The position numbers and the translations under genes were made by a program. From Symbiodinium natans (lineage: Eukaryota; Sar; Dinophyceae; Suessiales; Symbiodiniaceae): DNA of 64,000 bases. The stretch is taken from NCBI GenBank assembly GCA_905221605.1, contig CAJNDS010002445.1:143501-207500 (forward strand), written 5' to 3'. Below are positions 11,350 to 22,469 of the stretch, piece by piece. The notes beneath the pieces were generated by a model. The model did not search any database. It worked only from the letters and a program-made list of their open reading frames with translations, and was not told where the DNA came from. Positions within the stretch are counted from its first letter, which is position 1. The number at the start of each line of letters is the position of its first letter.

Positions 11350-11418
11350 GATAGGCGCTGCCAGTGTCCAGGAGGCAGCGCCGTGGCAGCTCAGTGTGCT
11401 CGGGGCCCAGCTGCTGAG
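11350..11418 (+). CDS. Exon-like island
   Basis: Acceptor CGGCCAG; reads IGAASVQEAAPWQLSVLGAQ then LL. Predicted helical; flanked by repeats on both sides. Confidence 0.6.
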
Positions 11419-11528
11419 AAACCCAAGACCCTAAACCCAAGACCTTAAGCCCTAAGCCCTAAACCCTAAACCCTAAACCCTAAACCCTAAACCCTAAACC
11501 CTCTTTTCAGTATAGTATTTAAACCTTG

Positions 11529-11594
11529 TAGTACTCGTGGGCAATGGCGGGCAATGGTCAAACTCGTGGGCAATGGTCATTTCTTCGTGGGCAA
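11529..11594 (+). repeat. CGTGGGCAATGG short tandem repeat
   Basis: The word CTCGTGGGCAATGG or close variants recurs four times (CGTGGGCAATGGC, GGGCAATGGTC, CGTGGGCAATGGTC, CGTGGGCAATGGTC). Confidence 0.8.
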
Positions 11595-11759
11595 TGGTCT
11601 TACTTTCAATCCTGGATCCCCTTGCTCCTTAGAACCCTCCCAAACACACATAGACCCTCTACTTCTAAGTACAATGCGTTTTGGGGCACCTTTAAGGTTG
11701 GGAAGGGGACTGGGTGCCCCAAACCCTAAATTCGAAACCCTCCGCAACACCCTCCGGAG

Positions 11760-11835
11760 GCGGCGCTGACGTCGTTGATGCTGCTCTTGCGGGGTCAAGG
11801 GAAGGCCACGGGACGCAGCGTGCACTTGGTCAGAG
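11760..11835 (+). CDS. Exon-like island
   Basis: Acceptor CCGGAG, donor GTTTTT; reads AALTSLMLLLRGQGKATGRS then VHLVR. Clear coding bias on the + strand. Confidence 0.6.
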
Positions 11836-12360
11836 GTTTTTGTTTAGGGTTTAGGGCGTACCGGCATGTGGGGATCGGCGTAGGTACTGGGGTCCCACTG
11901 AGAAAGAGGAACCCCAACGGGGGTTTGGACCCACAACTTTGATTTCACATCAGGGTTTAGGGTTCAGGGCTTCATGATCAGGGTTATTGGGAGCTCATTG
12001 TTTGAGATCTTTAGGTTTTAAGCTGTTGTTTGCTGTGGACCAATGTTTCTGGGGATCTTCATGTTCAAGCCATTGACCAGTATGACCACTCTTGCAGGTG
12101 TCTGCTGTGGGACTTACGGTAGTATGACAAGCTCGGGATTGGGCCGCCGGCCTTGTTTGCACGCCAGACTGTGGGGCTTATTAAACTCAAGGCATGTGAG
12201 AAAGTACTGCGTTTTATCTGAAGCAGCCAAACACTGAATCTTCCTTTGATTCGTAGTTCATGGATTTGCTCTCACTAATTAGTTTCGGGCCTTGGGCTTA
12301 GTTGTTCTGAAGTTGCCATAGCGTCTTGCTGCTTTCTAGACTTCGAGAACCGTGCCAGCC

Positions 12361-13922
12361 ATGGTGCCACAGCCCCGGCAACCGCAGCAGTTGCCTGCAA
12401 TGGACCACGACCATCAAAGCAGTGCTCTGAACAGGAGGTCCGTGTCATCCTTGGCTTCATCCATTGATTCGGAACTTCTCAGAGCTGTTCCAATGGAATT
12501 GGTCTTAAGAGGCTGTGGGAGACAATGGGAGAATCGGGGCGTGGATGAATACCACCTGAGTCGGTGTGTCAGCATGATTGATGTATTCTTGAGTTACGAC
12601 TGGGGAACGCGGCGTTGGCTGAAAACAGCCACACTGCTGGTCCATTTCAATAGCGTGCCAGCTGCAGTGGCAAGTTTGCTGACGTGCATGTTGGTATGCC
12701 TCCTCGTCTGTCTCAGGCTGTTGGACGGATGGCTTCCTGGCACTCTTGCCGTCCACGGTACTTACTGGCTGGTCTTCGTGTTCTGGCAGGATCTTCGCGG
12801 CCTCTGCAAGAAGAACATGGTCTTTCTTGATCGGCTCTGCATTGCGCAGCACGATTCGGAGTTGAAGAAGCATGGGATTATGTCCCTGGGTGGCTTCCTC
12901 TCCAAGTCGCGCGAGCTGCTCGTCTTGTGGAGCCCGCGATATTTCACCCGTCTGTGGACGGCCTTCGAGTTGTCGGTTTGAGAGAAGGTGAGGAGAAAGA
13001 GGCGGACATCGATTTTGCTCCAGCAAGCATGGGCCCGCTGCTCCTGTACTTTTCAGTTTTTGAAACGCTGTTAGTCGCCAGCTTCCACATTCTTGTGGCT
13101 CGGTATGTGGAGTCTGTGCTGCAGAAGCAAAGAATATATTTGAAGAATGAAGAGGACAAGAACAGCCTGTGGAATTTCACAATTGCCATGCTCGTCATTT
13201 GTGCGCCAGCATTTCTTGTGATTGCACCCATCGTCCTGTACCTTGGCACGATGCAGATGAAGGCTTTGCTGCAGCTGAGAAAGCAGGTGGATGAGTTTAA
13301 GATTCGAGAATCTCAGTGCAGCTGCTGTCAGATGGACCATTGCCACCCTGACACTGGTGAAGAGCTGCTGTGTGACCGGATGCTGGTCTTCGAAACTTTG
13401 AAACGATGGTATCCGCTCGAGATTTCTTCGGAAGCTTGTCTGGACAGATTTGACGAGGCGGTTCACAGAGAGCTGGGCGGCTATGTACGGAACAGGCTAG
13501 GCGCCGGCGCCCCACCCTTACGGCACGTAGTTGCCATCACCGTGCATCCTTTACTTGGCTTCCTCTGCATGTACGTCTACCTGGCTGTGAACGCCCACCT
13601 GTTTCCCTGGTCCGCCCTTGGCTGGATGATCGGATGGTTCCAGGCACCACCCATGGTGTACCTGGCACTCTGGGAGTTCTTACAGACTTGGAGGATGGGT
13701 GTGCGATTTGGGGATCGGTGCCCTTTGTGGCTTGTTTTGCTGCTTGGGGAGGCCGCCGGCATCAGCTTCAATGTTGCCATCTGGTTGCAGTACAATGCCT
13801 TCAAGTATACGTTTGGACATGACGTAAATTGGCCTGTCCTCGGCTCGCTGGCTTTCATGTGGATCACCTTCATCCTCCCATACATGTGCGAGTATTCGCC
13901 GAAGCTTCTCGGCAGAAATTAG
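12361..13922 (+). CDS. TIR-like multi-pass membrane protein, one frame break
   Basis: Intronless gene inside a separase intron. An N-terminal polar segment is followed by a TIR-like domain: IDVFLSYDWG (about residue 77), FLDRLCIAQHD, then SRELLVLWSPRYFTRLWTAFEL, matching the TIR order of strand A, the mid-domain strand and the S..LLVL.S..Y..RLW box. A hydrophobic pair (LLTCMLVCLLVCLRLL and TYWLVFVFW) interrupts the domain. After a net -1 frame change near 12970 (frame from 12361 stops at 12979-12981; the second frame is open to TAG at 13920-13922) come at least five more hydrophobic segments and a Cys cluster CSCCQMDHCHPDTG. The two frames together give about 520 residues. I recall this architecture as a large dinoflagellate family; function unknown, possibly NAD-cleaving or signalling. 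A 1-nt deletion (mutation or sequence error) is the simplest reading, since no slippery site is visible. Confidence 0.75.
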
Positions 13923-14071
13923 CGCAGGCCTGTACAGCTCCCCTCCTCCCCCCTAAGAGGGATGCCTTGAGGTGTGCCTGGGCTAGAGCAATTGTTTTGA
14001 AGCACGCGCTTCGAGGCATAACCGTCTCAGCAGATCCTGGTTTCACAGCAGCAGCAGTGGTTTAAGCTCAG

Positions 14072-14709
14072 AGTACCTAAACCCTAAACCCTAAACCCTA
14101 AACCCTAAACCCTAAACCCTAAACCCTAAACCCTAAACCCTAAACCCTAAACCCTAAACCCTAAACCCTAAAGTAGCATGCCAGCCCATAAGCCTGCGCG
14201 AATAGAAGAAAGTGAGGAGTGGGGCCAAGGTGGGGCACCCCTGTTACCCTCCACCCCAAAGGCCCAACCATTAAGCCCCAAACCCGAAACCCCCAAGCCC
14301 TAAGCCCGAAGCCCATATCTTGAACCCTAAACCCTAAACCCTAAACCCTAAACCCTAAACCCTAAACCCTAAACCCTAAACCCTAAACCCTAAACCCTAA
14401 ACCCTAAACCCTAAACCCTAAACCCTAACCCTAAACCCTAAACCCTAAACCCTAAACCCAAACCCTCAACCGGCACTTGGAAGTAGCTTCTCGGGTGGAA
14501 GTGGCTTCAGGCTTTGGGTTCGGAGAAGACTCCGAGGGACTGAACGGCCGCCTCTTGCAACAGACACGGGTCCTGAGCCCTATGCCCCAACTATTTTAGG
14601 GTTAAGGCCCCAAACCCTAATCCCCGAGCCCTTAACCTTAAACCCGAAACCCTAAACCCTAAACCCTAAAGCCTAAACCCCAACAGCACTTGTCCCTGAT
14701 GAGGGCCAG
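14072..14709. repeat. C-strand telomere-type arrays after the nested gene
   Basis: Two long CCCTAAA arrays (14072-14172, 14322-14464) and scattered variants, separated by 150 nt of unassigned sequence. No coding island was seen. Confidence 0.85.
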
Positions 14710-14788
14710 GCCGGCAGCTCAAAGTTGCGCCCGGCGGCGCCAGATGCGGCAGAGGCCCCGGAAGACCCCTCCCCGGGCCCCCTACGGC
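14710..14788 (+). CDS. Exon-like island
   Basis: Acceptor GGGCCAG; reads AGSSKLRPAAPDAAEAPED followed by a Pro-rich end. Probably a disordered linker. Confidence 0.5.
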
Positions 14789-14927
14789 TGTTCTGAAAGC
14801 CTGGTGTGTATTTGCTGGGGGGTTCAGGGCTCAGTGTTCAAGTCACAAAAGTCACAAAACCCTTCATCCCCAACCCTCAAAACCCAAAACCCGAAACCCT
14901 AAACCCGAAACCCTACCTGCGCACCAG

Positions 14928-15005
14928 AAAGATGAAGAAGCAGCCAGGAGCCTTGGCTCCGCTGGCCGGCATTTCGCTCAGGCCTGCTGCAGCTGCGGGT
15001 GGTCA
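14928..15005 (+). CDS. Exon-like island
   Basis: After GCACCAG the frame reads KMKKQPGALAPLAGISLR. Basic then Ala/Gly-rich; a later in-frame TGA at 15029 implies splicing before it. Confidence 0.5.
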
Positions 15006-15270
15006 GTCAGGCCGCTCAGCCGGCACAGTCTGAGCGCCGGGTTTTCGTGCGCCATTCCTGTTTGGCTACTTGGGGGTTTGCGATCATGAGGGACCCTGAA
15101 TCTGCCTGACCCCCAAATCGCAGGATTCCCTTAGGATAAGGACCTTCAGATATAGACCAGACCCCACAGAGTAGGATCCCCTTAACATAAGGACCCCCAA
15201 CAAGGTGTACACCGTGTACACCCCCCAACATCGTACCCCCCCCCCCCCCCCTACTGCGACCTGTGCTGAG

Positions 15271-15358
15271 GCGAGCTACTTGTACAGGTGGCTCGGAGAA
15301 CCGGATCTTGCTGAAGCCTGCTCTCAGTGCGGATTGCAGCCCCTTGGCCTGCTGAAGG
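15271..15358 (+). CDS. Exon-like island, TPR-like
   Basis: Acceptor GCTGAG; reads ASYLYRWLGEPDLAEACSQC and then a leucine-rich end. Aromatic/Ala spacing fits a TPR-type helix pair. Followed by GGCTAAGG. Confidence 0.65.
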
Positions 15359-15511
15359 GCTAAGGCCCCACCAGGGTGGGTTTGGCGGGGCACCACCCAG
15401 CTGTTCTTGCTGCGCATAAGCCCTAACCCTAAGCCCTAGACCCTAAACCCTAAACCCGAAACCCGAAACCCGAAACCCTAAACCCTAAACCCTAAGGCTG
15501 ATATCACAAAG

Positions 15512-15588
15512 ACTTTGCGGAGACACTCGCTGGAAGCTGCGGTTCCTTTGCGATCGCGCAAGGCGCGGCGTCCTCAAGCAAACCGGCA
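15512..15588 (+). CDS. Exon-like island
   Basis: Acceptor CACAAAG; reads FAETLAGSCGSFAIAQGAAS. C-strand repeats end about 15 nt upstream. Confidence 0.5.
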
Positions 15589-15675
15589 GATCAACTCATT
15601 TGCACCATGCCCCTGAATAGGGTTGTGAGTTTAGGTTTAGGGTTTAGGGTTTCGGGTGAGCTTCCGCGGCAGCAG

Positions 15676-15744
15676 GTCTGCAATGGCTGAATCGCCACGC
15701 CTGGGCGAGATGGCACGGTGCAAGGCCGGCCGCGACATCTTGGA
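15676..15744 (+). CDS. Exon-like island
   Basis: Acceptor GCAGCAG; reads SAMAESPRLGEMARCKAGRD then ILE. Coding-like on + only. Confidence 0.55.
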
Positions 15745-15907
15745 GGGGGGGACTGTGGCATGAATTGTTGCGGGACCCCCACTACTTCTCGAGTTGGTTC
15801 CTTTCAACCCCAAACCCTAAACCCTAAACCCTAAACCCTAGACCCTAAACCCTAAACTGAAAACCCTAAACCCCAAAACCGAAAACCCTAAACCCGAAAC
15901 GCGCCAG

Positions 15908-15979
15908 GACACAAAGGCTGGCCATGAAGCGGAGACGCTGCTTGAGGAGATCGACCTCTTGTGGAACGAGAGGAGCGCT
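15908..15979 (+). CDS. Exon-like island
   Basis: Acceptor GCGCCAG; reads DTKAGHEAETLLEEIDLLWN then ERSA, strongly amphipathic. CCCTAAAC lies upstream; TTTAGGG follows. Confidence 0.65.
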
Positions 15980-16101
15980 ACCCTAAACCCTGGGACCCTG
16001 AGTAGCCTTGGGATATTTTGGGTTTAGGGTTCAGGGTATAGGGTTTAGGGTTTAGGGTTCAGGGTTTAGGGTTTAGGGTTCAGGGTTTAGGGTATATTTA
16101 G

Positions 16102-16209
16102 GTTGGGATGTTCCCCTTTATACTAACAGTCCTTAGTAAGGATTTTCGTCCCCCCCCCTATTATCATCCCTATTAAGGAGCTGTTTGTATAAGGGGGGAA
16201 CATCCCAAC
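16102..16209. mobile_element. MITE, family A, complete copy (108 bp)
   Basis: Perfect 15-bp terminal inverted repeat GTTGGGATGTTCCCC / GGGGAACATCCCAAC. Inside are TATACTAACAGTCCTTA and an inverted partner, plus a C run. Related copies: 34543-34615 and about 42623-42697, and a decayed end near 26341-26380. It stops about 7 nt before the next exon's acceptor. Confidence 0.85.
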
Positions 16210-16216
16210 GCACGAC

Positions 16217-16288
16217 AAGCAAACCGGGAGTTGAAGCTCCGGGAGGTCAAATCTCGCAACCTGCACAGGAGGCTGAATGCCTGGGAAG
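16217..16288 (+). CDS. Exon-like island, basic helix
   Basis: After GACAAG the frame reads NRELKLREVKSRNLHRRLNA and WE; donor GTCATT. The MITE at 16102-16209 directly precedes the acceptor. Confidence 0.6.
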
Positions 16289-17275
16289 GTCATTCCGGTT
16301 TCTTTTTTTGAGCACTTGTAGCCCCCACAAAAAGGGTCGGGTTTGGGGTTCCCCCAAAAAAGGGGGGATGAAGTGTAAGATCAATGGCCAAATCTGAAAA
16401 GCCCTGACAATGGGCATCCTGATTCCCCCTCAACCCTCAACCCCCGAGTCTCAAAATCCTCTCAGCCTGCAAAATAGACCCACGCAGCCCCCCAAATCCC
16501 AAACGCGAACAACCCTCCAGGCACAAAGGACACAGCCTCGCAACCCCAAACCCCAAGCCCTATAGGCCCTGAGTCCTGCATGACCCCCCGAGACAACCGA
16601 GCCCCAAACAAGACCCAAGCGCGTTGCAGGACGGGCGCCGGCGAGGTTGGGAGGGGTCATTTTGGGCTTTTGGGGGCCTCAGGTTGAGGGGTTGTACTGG
16701 TTCTGGGTTTAGTTGGGGTTCATTTAGGGCGTTTGGGCTTCGGGGACCCCCGAACACGAAGCATAAAACCCAAAAGGCCGAAAAGACCCTAGACCCGGAA
16801 TCCAGAAACCCTAAACCCTAAACCCTAAACCCTATACCCTAAACCCTGAACCCAACGTGCACCCCCCAAAAATCCAATTAGACCCTGGCCTTTAGGTTAT
16901 CAGGGCACGTGCGCTGACAAAACCTTCCCAAACGCCGCCCTTAATAAGGCAAGCAGATATGCCTAAACCTTGAATCCTAAACCCGAAGCCATAAACCCTA
17001 AACCCTAAACCCAAACCCTAAACCCTAAACCCTAAACCAGTGTCCTGTTGATGGCCAAGAGCTTTTTGGGGGAGGTTTTGTATTTAAGGGGAGAGCACCC
17101 TAAGACCCAAAGCCCAGAAGGCTTTTTCCAAGGGTACCCGTAAACCCTTCAACAAGCCCCAAAACCATATCTTGAGCGCCTAGAGCTCTTGAACCCTAAA
17201 ACCCCAAGACCCTTGAACCCTTACCCTGAGACCGTAAACCCTTGGACCCTTAGACCCTCAAACACACCCCAAGCC

Positions 17276-17500
17276 CCTAAACCCTAAACCCTAAACCCTA
17301 AACCCTAAACCCTAAACCCTAAACCCTAAACCCTAAACCCTAAACCCTAAACCCTAAACCCTAAACCCTAAACCCTAAACCCTAAACCCTAAACCCTAAA
17401 CCCTAAACCCTAAACCCTAAACCCTAAACCCTAAACCCTAAACCCTAAACCCTAAACCCTAAACCCTAAACCCTAAACCCTAACCCCTAAACCCTAAACC
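17276..17500 (+). repeat. Longest uninterrupted CCCTAAA array
   Basis: About 30 near-perfect head-to-tail CCCTAAA copies. Confidence 0.97.
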
Positions 17501-17528
17501 CTCAACCCCAAACCTAAAAACTCTTGCG

Positions 17529-17553
17529 AGGCCACTCCGCCCTGGGAGCTCCT
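17529..17553 (+). CDS. Very short exon-like island
   Basis: After TTGCGAG the frame reads ATPPWELL before GTGCCT, between CCCTAAA and TTTAGGG tracts. Weak on its own. Confidence 0.3.
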
Positions 17554-17737
17554 GGTGCCTGGGCTCTGAGGGAAGGGGGGGTGTGTGGGGCCTCGTTGAG
17601 GGTTCAAGGGGTTAGGGGTTTAGGGGTTTAGGGGTTTAGGGTTTGGGGTTTGGGGTTTGGGGTTTAGGGTTTCGGGCCAGGGTTTGGGGTTTGGGGTTTA
17701 GGGTTTAGAAAGCCTGGTTATAACTAAGAAGTGCCTT

Positions 17738-17965
17738 GACCACGATTGTGAGCCCGGTTAAACCTGGGAGAAGAAGAAGCGCAAAGTAGGGTAGAAGTAT
17801 GTCAGCCCGCCAAAGAAGAAGAATGTAGCATCTATCACAGGAACGGCTGCAAGAGCCCAACGACCATAGCGATAACGCTCCTGATTGCCTTGTGATTGCC
17901 ATCTTGTCTGGTTTCTGAGAGACTTGTTTTTTTTGTCTGAAGGGGGCGTCGTTTGGTTTCAGACA
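17738..17965 (-). CDS. Minus-strand membrane-protein exon
   Basis: On the minus strand one frame reads RWQSQGNQERYRYGRWALAA then VIDATFFFGGLTYFYP and ends RFFFSQ before GTTTAA, a usable donor. The aromatic/hydrophobic stretch looks like a transmembrane helix. Other frames over the same bases are inferior. It lies in the loop of a TTTAGGG...CCCTAAA intron and opposite in strand to all neighbours, so it is a separate nested gene or a fragment moved in by an element. Family not recognised. Confidence 0.5.
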
Positions 17966-18280
17966 TGTAGTGGGCCTTTAGACATATCGAGATGGACGAA
18001 TCAGCATGACGACGTGCTGTTTAGAATTGCCACCCACCGACAAAAAGTTTGAGTGCCCTGTTTTACCATGAACCTCCAAGTGGTGTCTCACGACGAGCAT
18101 TCAGGCAGGCCGGCGAGCTTTGCGTTCGTTTGCGCATTCTGCATTCCGGTACGCCTGTGCCGGTACTTTCTCAAGCCCAGCCTACAAAACCCCCGGAGCC
18201 TTCAACCCTCAAGACTCTCCCGCAATCCCGAAAAAAGAAGCCCGCGCCCCCCAACCTCTAATTCCATCGGACAGGAGTTG

Positions 18281-18312
18281 TGGGCAGAGGCCGCCCCTGG
18301 CTTTGGGGGGGG
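18281..18312 (+). CDS. Short exon-like island
   Basis: After ATCGGACAG reads ELWAEAAPGFG before a G run. Small; donor uncertain. Confidence 0.35.
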
Positions 18313-18794
18313 GGGGTCTTCCTTTCAAGAGCCTTGTGGAAATGTGGCCATGTTCGGAGTGTTTAAGGGTTTAGGGTTTTCGGCGGTGTGGGGATTCAGG
18401 GTATAGGGTTTGGGGTTTAGGGTTTAGGGGTAGCACAGGAGCATGTTTGGGGTTTGGGTTCTTGGCGGGTTTCAGCAAACTTTGGGGCCCTATGCCCTCA
18501 ACCCCCCGAGTCCAGGGTCCCCAACGCTTCTTGTATTGGGCCTTTTGGGCGATCAGGGTGTGCGCCTCAAGGGCAAGGGAAGAACCACCTTTGGGAGAAT
18601 ATGGTGTTTTAGGGTCTGGGGTTTCGAGAAACCCGAAACCCGAAACCCAAAACCCCCAAGGCCCCAAAAACCCTGAGGCTGGGCAGGGAGGCCAGCTAGA
18701 GCCCGAAACCCTAGACCCTAGACCCGAGACCCTCGACCCTAAACCCTAAACCCTAAACCCTAAACCCTAAACCCTAAACCCTAAACCCTAAACC

Positions 18795-18826
<32 letters not shown>

Positions 18827-18846
18827 AGGCTGGGCAGGGAGGCCAG

Positions 18847-18920
18847 GGAGAGCCCGGCTTCCCGGTGCTCGCTCGCTCGTGGAAGCTTCGCCTCAAAGCC
18901 GCAGCCCTTCATCGCCGGAG
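18847..18920 (+). CDS. Exon-like island beside a 20-nt direct repeat
   Basis: Acceptor GAGGCCAG; reads GEPGFPVLARSWKLRLKAAA then LHRR. The 20 nt before the junction occur identically about 150 nt upstream (about 18677-18696), with a CCCTAAA/CCCTCAA array between the copies. Confidence 0.6.
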
Positions 18921-19245
18921 ACTGGGCTTTCTTGGGGTTTAGGGTGGTTTGGGGTTTAGGGTTTGGGGTTTAGGGCTTGGGGTTTGGGGTTTAGGGTTTG
19001 GGGTTTAGGGTTTGGGGTTTAGGGCTTATGGCATAAGTTTGGGGGGGGGGTTTAGGGCTTTCCTGTTAAGGCAGGGTTTAGGTCCCAGTCAGCAGCCCAT
19101 CAGTCTGATCCCTCAGCTGTCGATCCTAGACCCGAAGCCCGAAACCCGAAACCCGAAACCCGAAACCCTAAACCCTAAACCCACAACCCTAAACCCTAAA
19201 CCCTAAACCCCCCCCCCCCCCCTAAAAGCCCTTGAAGCGGCCCAG

Positions 19246-19350
19246 GACATCTCCGGCTTCCTGGTCCGCCCACCTCCGGGGCCTCCTCGCGTGGATGCGC
19301 GAGAGGCCGCTGCCGCTGGGGCACTTGCTGCTGATGGTGGCGCAGGCCCC
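19246..19350 (+). CDS. Exon-like island, leucine-rich
   Basis: Acceptor GGCCCAG; reads AHLRGLLAWMRERPLPLGHL then LLMVAQ, and stops before GCCCCC (a GC donor). An alternative frame gives an Ala/Pro-rich peptide. The leucine-rich one is favoured. Confidence 0.6.
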
Positions 19351-19664
19351 CCATCTAAGCCCTAGACCCGAAACCCTAGACCCTAAACCTCTTCTACGTA
19401 TGCATTATAATAGGGATTCCAAAAAGGACCATAATTCTGACAATTAGGTGGGTTTAGGTAGGCTACAGCAGTGGGCATGTTACCCTGATCAAAGATGTGT
19501 ATGTTCAATATACGTATGGTATCTGGTATGATATGTACTGTTAAAAATTGTTAGGAAGTACCTACCGTTTTTTGGGGGCTTTGGTCTTGGGGCTTAGGGT
19601 CACTAGCATGGGGAGTTGTCGTAAAAGAACATAGTGCCAATAATCAGGGCAAACTTAGTTCAAG

Positions 19665-20303
19665 GTGGCCTTCACAGCAACCCAGGCCTTCTTTGAGGAC
19701 GCAATGGGGAGTGATCAGCAAGAGCCTTGTGGCGATGATCCCTCGGCTCCGGAGCTTCTGGCAGCCCTGCAAGCCTGTGCGCGGGACATTGCCCGAAGCG
19801 AGAGACGGCCGGCACTGCAACCTCACCAGGAGCAGGCTGTTCTTGCTGCTGCCGAGGCAGGATGGGGGATGCGTGTGCAAGCGCACCGACCAGCACTCCC
19901 AAAAGAAACCCTGAAACCCGCTGAAGGATGGCTCGTCCAGTTCGGCCAAGCTTGTGGCGGTCCTACACCTAGCTGCAGGAGCCGTTCGAGGCAATGCCGC
20001 AGAGGGCTGCCAAGTGCAGGGCGTAGCAGTGCCGTAGCTCTTTGGGCATGGATGTCTGCTGAGTTTCGTGTGCTCTATCTCCATCAGATGCTCTCGCGGC
20101 GGGCGACAGCGCGGCCCTGCGGTCTTCAGCGCAGCTTCTCCTCAGGGCAGCTGAGGTGGCTCTGTCTTCTTTGTCACCTCGTGTTTAATTTGCCATGCCG
20201 TGGCCATGCCATGGCCATGCTGCGCCCATGCCATGTGCACACGTCAGGCTTGCAAGAGCCGGGCGGATGCTTCGAGATCGGAGGAGGTACTCCTAAACCC
20301 TAA
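19665..20303 (+). CDS. Uncertain coding segment in an intron loop
   Basis: Open + frame with APELLAALQACARDIARSER and later KPAEGWLVQFGQA. A second + frame (from 19693) and the minus strand are also partly open, and no motif decides between them. It sits between G-strand words at 19590 and C-strand words at 20295, the usual place for cargo here. Confidence 0.3.
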   Translation: MAFTATQAFFEDAMGSDQQEPCGDDPSAPELLAALQACARDIARSERRPALQPHQEQAVLAAAEAGWGMRVQAHRPALPKETLKPAEGWLVQFGQACGGPTPSCRSRSRQCRRGLPSAGRSSAVALWAWMSAEFRVLYLHQMLSRRATARPCGLQRSFSSGQLRWLCLLCHLVFNLPCRGHAMAMLRPCHVHTSGLQEPGGCFEIGGGTPKP

Positions 20304-20569
20304 AAAACCCAAGCCCTCAACCCAGAAACACCCTACACCCTAAACCGCATGAAGCCACTCAAACGTCAACTTTGCCGACAGGTGCGAGGCAGGGACCATG
20401 ACCGCAGCCGCTCACGCAGCCGCTCACGCAGCCCCTGCCGCATCTCATCGGAGGGCTCGAGCTGTCGCTGGACTCGGGAGTACTGGTCCCTGTGCAAGCA
20501 GGCAAGGCTAGATATCCACCAGCGTCCTTTTATTTGTAACTTCGCCTGATGTCTATACATATATATATA

Positions 20570-20620
20570 CACATATATACACACACACACACATGCACAT
20601 ATATACGCACAAACACAATG
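20570..20620. repeat. AT/AC microsatellite
   Basis: ATATATATACACATATATACACACACACACAC-type repeat. Confidence 0.9.
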
Positions 20621-20944
20621 CTTTTTCGGATAAACCAGCCGTTATAATGGTAGTAGTATGATATCCATTCTAATTCGACAGGCCGATATTCGTAGTCTGG
20701 GGCGAGGAGTCTTCTGCGTAACTGAGACTAATGGCCCACAACGTGAGCCATCACCCCCACCAGCGGGGTGCTGAGCCGAGGTAGAATCATAGCCCCGCTC
20801 CGATCCTCATGATTCATGCGTGGGCCAGGTTGGGGATCTTATTTCTGTGGTAGCCACCCTACATCCTAAACCATACGCCCAATAACTGTACAAGCATCTA
20901 GGGAAACAGGTGCTGTTAGCGCTGGGCGGACCCCCCACACCCAG

Positions 20945-21091
20945 AAGTTCTCCACCGTGGCTTTGGGCAGGTTGTTCCGCTGTGCTCCGCGGTGTCGCTC
21001 CTCTTCCTGACGGAGCTTCGCTCCATGCAGCGGGTGGTCGACGGTCTGGGTGATGCCAGCCTCTTGGACGTACTTGAGTCTGAAACCCTAC
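20945..21091 (+). CDS. Exon, helical
   Basis: Acceptor ACCCAG. One frame reads VLHRGFGQVVPLCSAVSLLF, then LTELRSMQRVVDGLGDASL and LDVLESE. It is the longest clean island between 16 and 29 kb. The opposite strand is open but Ser/Arg-rich. Likely part of the separase superhelix. Confidence 0.65.
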
Positions 21092-22379
21092 AGCCCTGGC
21101 AGCCTACATGGATTTCCATCTTGGTTTTTGTTCATGTTTGGGTACCCAAAAGAAGCTTCGAATAGGAGCCCCCAAAAACCTGCCCACAACCCTGAAGCTA
21201 GTTGTAGCAGTTAAAGCCCTATACCTCTCTGTATAACCTTCATGTCTGCACAGTACGTGTAGCTTCAAAAGTGGAGTGGAATGAAGACCCCAAGCCCCCC
21301 CCCCCCCCCCCCCTCCACGAGCGCCTGACACCCTCAAAGGAATGACGTAAGGCTTGTGCAGGGTTAAGGTCGAAGCCCCAATGCCCTCGAACCCTCGAAG
21401 GAAAGATCAAAGTCGTAGCAACAAAGCAGTCCCAACGCCCCCAGGAAGTGTCCGAAGGTTACTACGACCCGGAACACCCGAAACCCTCAAAGGAACGATG
21501 CCCTAACTTTAGCGTTTACGGAAGCCTCAAACCCTAAACCTCCCCGAAGGAAGCCCTCAGAGGAATGATGCAGCATTTCTTCAGCCAGCCTCATCTGGAC
21601 CTCAAGCCCGCCACCTCATCGGAGAAGCTCTCGTCGGGCAGATGCTTGCTTGAAGGCTCATGAAGTAGCCAAGAAAAGGACTTGCAGGTAGGTTAAGAAC
21701 CCTACTTAAGAACTCCCATGAACCTTCAAGCAGTATTGTGGCGAGGTTCACTAAGCTAAGGTCTCTCGTGGGGTTAGTGTTTAGGGTATATGACCAGTTC
21801 TGTGCCCCCTCCCCCAGTAGGTACCGAAAACAGGCAGTTTGGGGTATGATCCCCAGAGTATCCTTGAAGAGGGTTTAGGGTTTCAGGCTTAGGGTGATAT
21901 TACACTTTCCCTTTAGTGTCTTTAGGCTTTAGTGGAGCATCACCTTGGCAGTTCCTTAGGAAACTTCACAAGTAAGGCTGGCTGGAGGAGGTGGATCCGG
22001 GCCTCTCCCTTGCTTGGCTGCAGGCTGGAGCACCACTTTGGGCTGTTTTGGTTATCGATTCTTGAGTCTTCCCTGTCGCTGAGGCTTCAGGGGGTAAGAT
22101 ACCTTCATAGAATCACCCGTCAATCTTGGACCTTACATGCACCAACCCACCCCTAAGCCTCAAACCCTCAACCTCAAACCCTACCAACCTCCCAAACCCC
22201 GACCGCCCAAGCTGCAAACCCCAAACCCGAAACCACCCAAGCCCCAAGCCCAACACCCTTGGGCGCCCTAAACCCTAAACCTCAAACCCTAAACCCTAAA
22301 CCCTGAGCCCAAGCCCTAAACGCTAAACCCTAAACCCTGAACCCTAACCCTAAACCCTAAACTCTAAACCGTGGTGCAG

Positions 22380-22469
22380 GTGGACTGGACGGTCCCATCA
22401 CTCCGGGTCACGCGGTCCCTCGATGGCGGCCTCGGGCTGCCCAGCCACGCGCAGTTGGTGTCTCAACAG
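22380..22469 (+). CDS. ESP1: Separase exon, 90 nt
   Basis: GTGCAG acceptor, GTGGGC donor, phase 0/0. Reads VDWTVPSLRVTRSLDGGLGL and SHAQLVSQQ. The 6-mer CAGGTG occurs at both its 3' end and the next acceptor (TTGCCAGGTGAAG). Confidence 0.75.

Noticed and set aside
20349-20549. SR-type splicing factor (RSRSRSRS)
   Set aside because: A short repeat of CGCAGC/CGCTCA gives the run; no RNA-recognition domain or further SR repeats, and the opposite strand is equally open.
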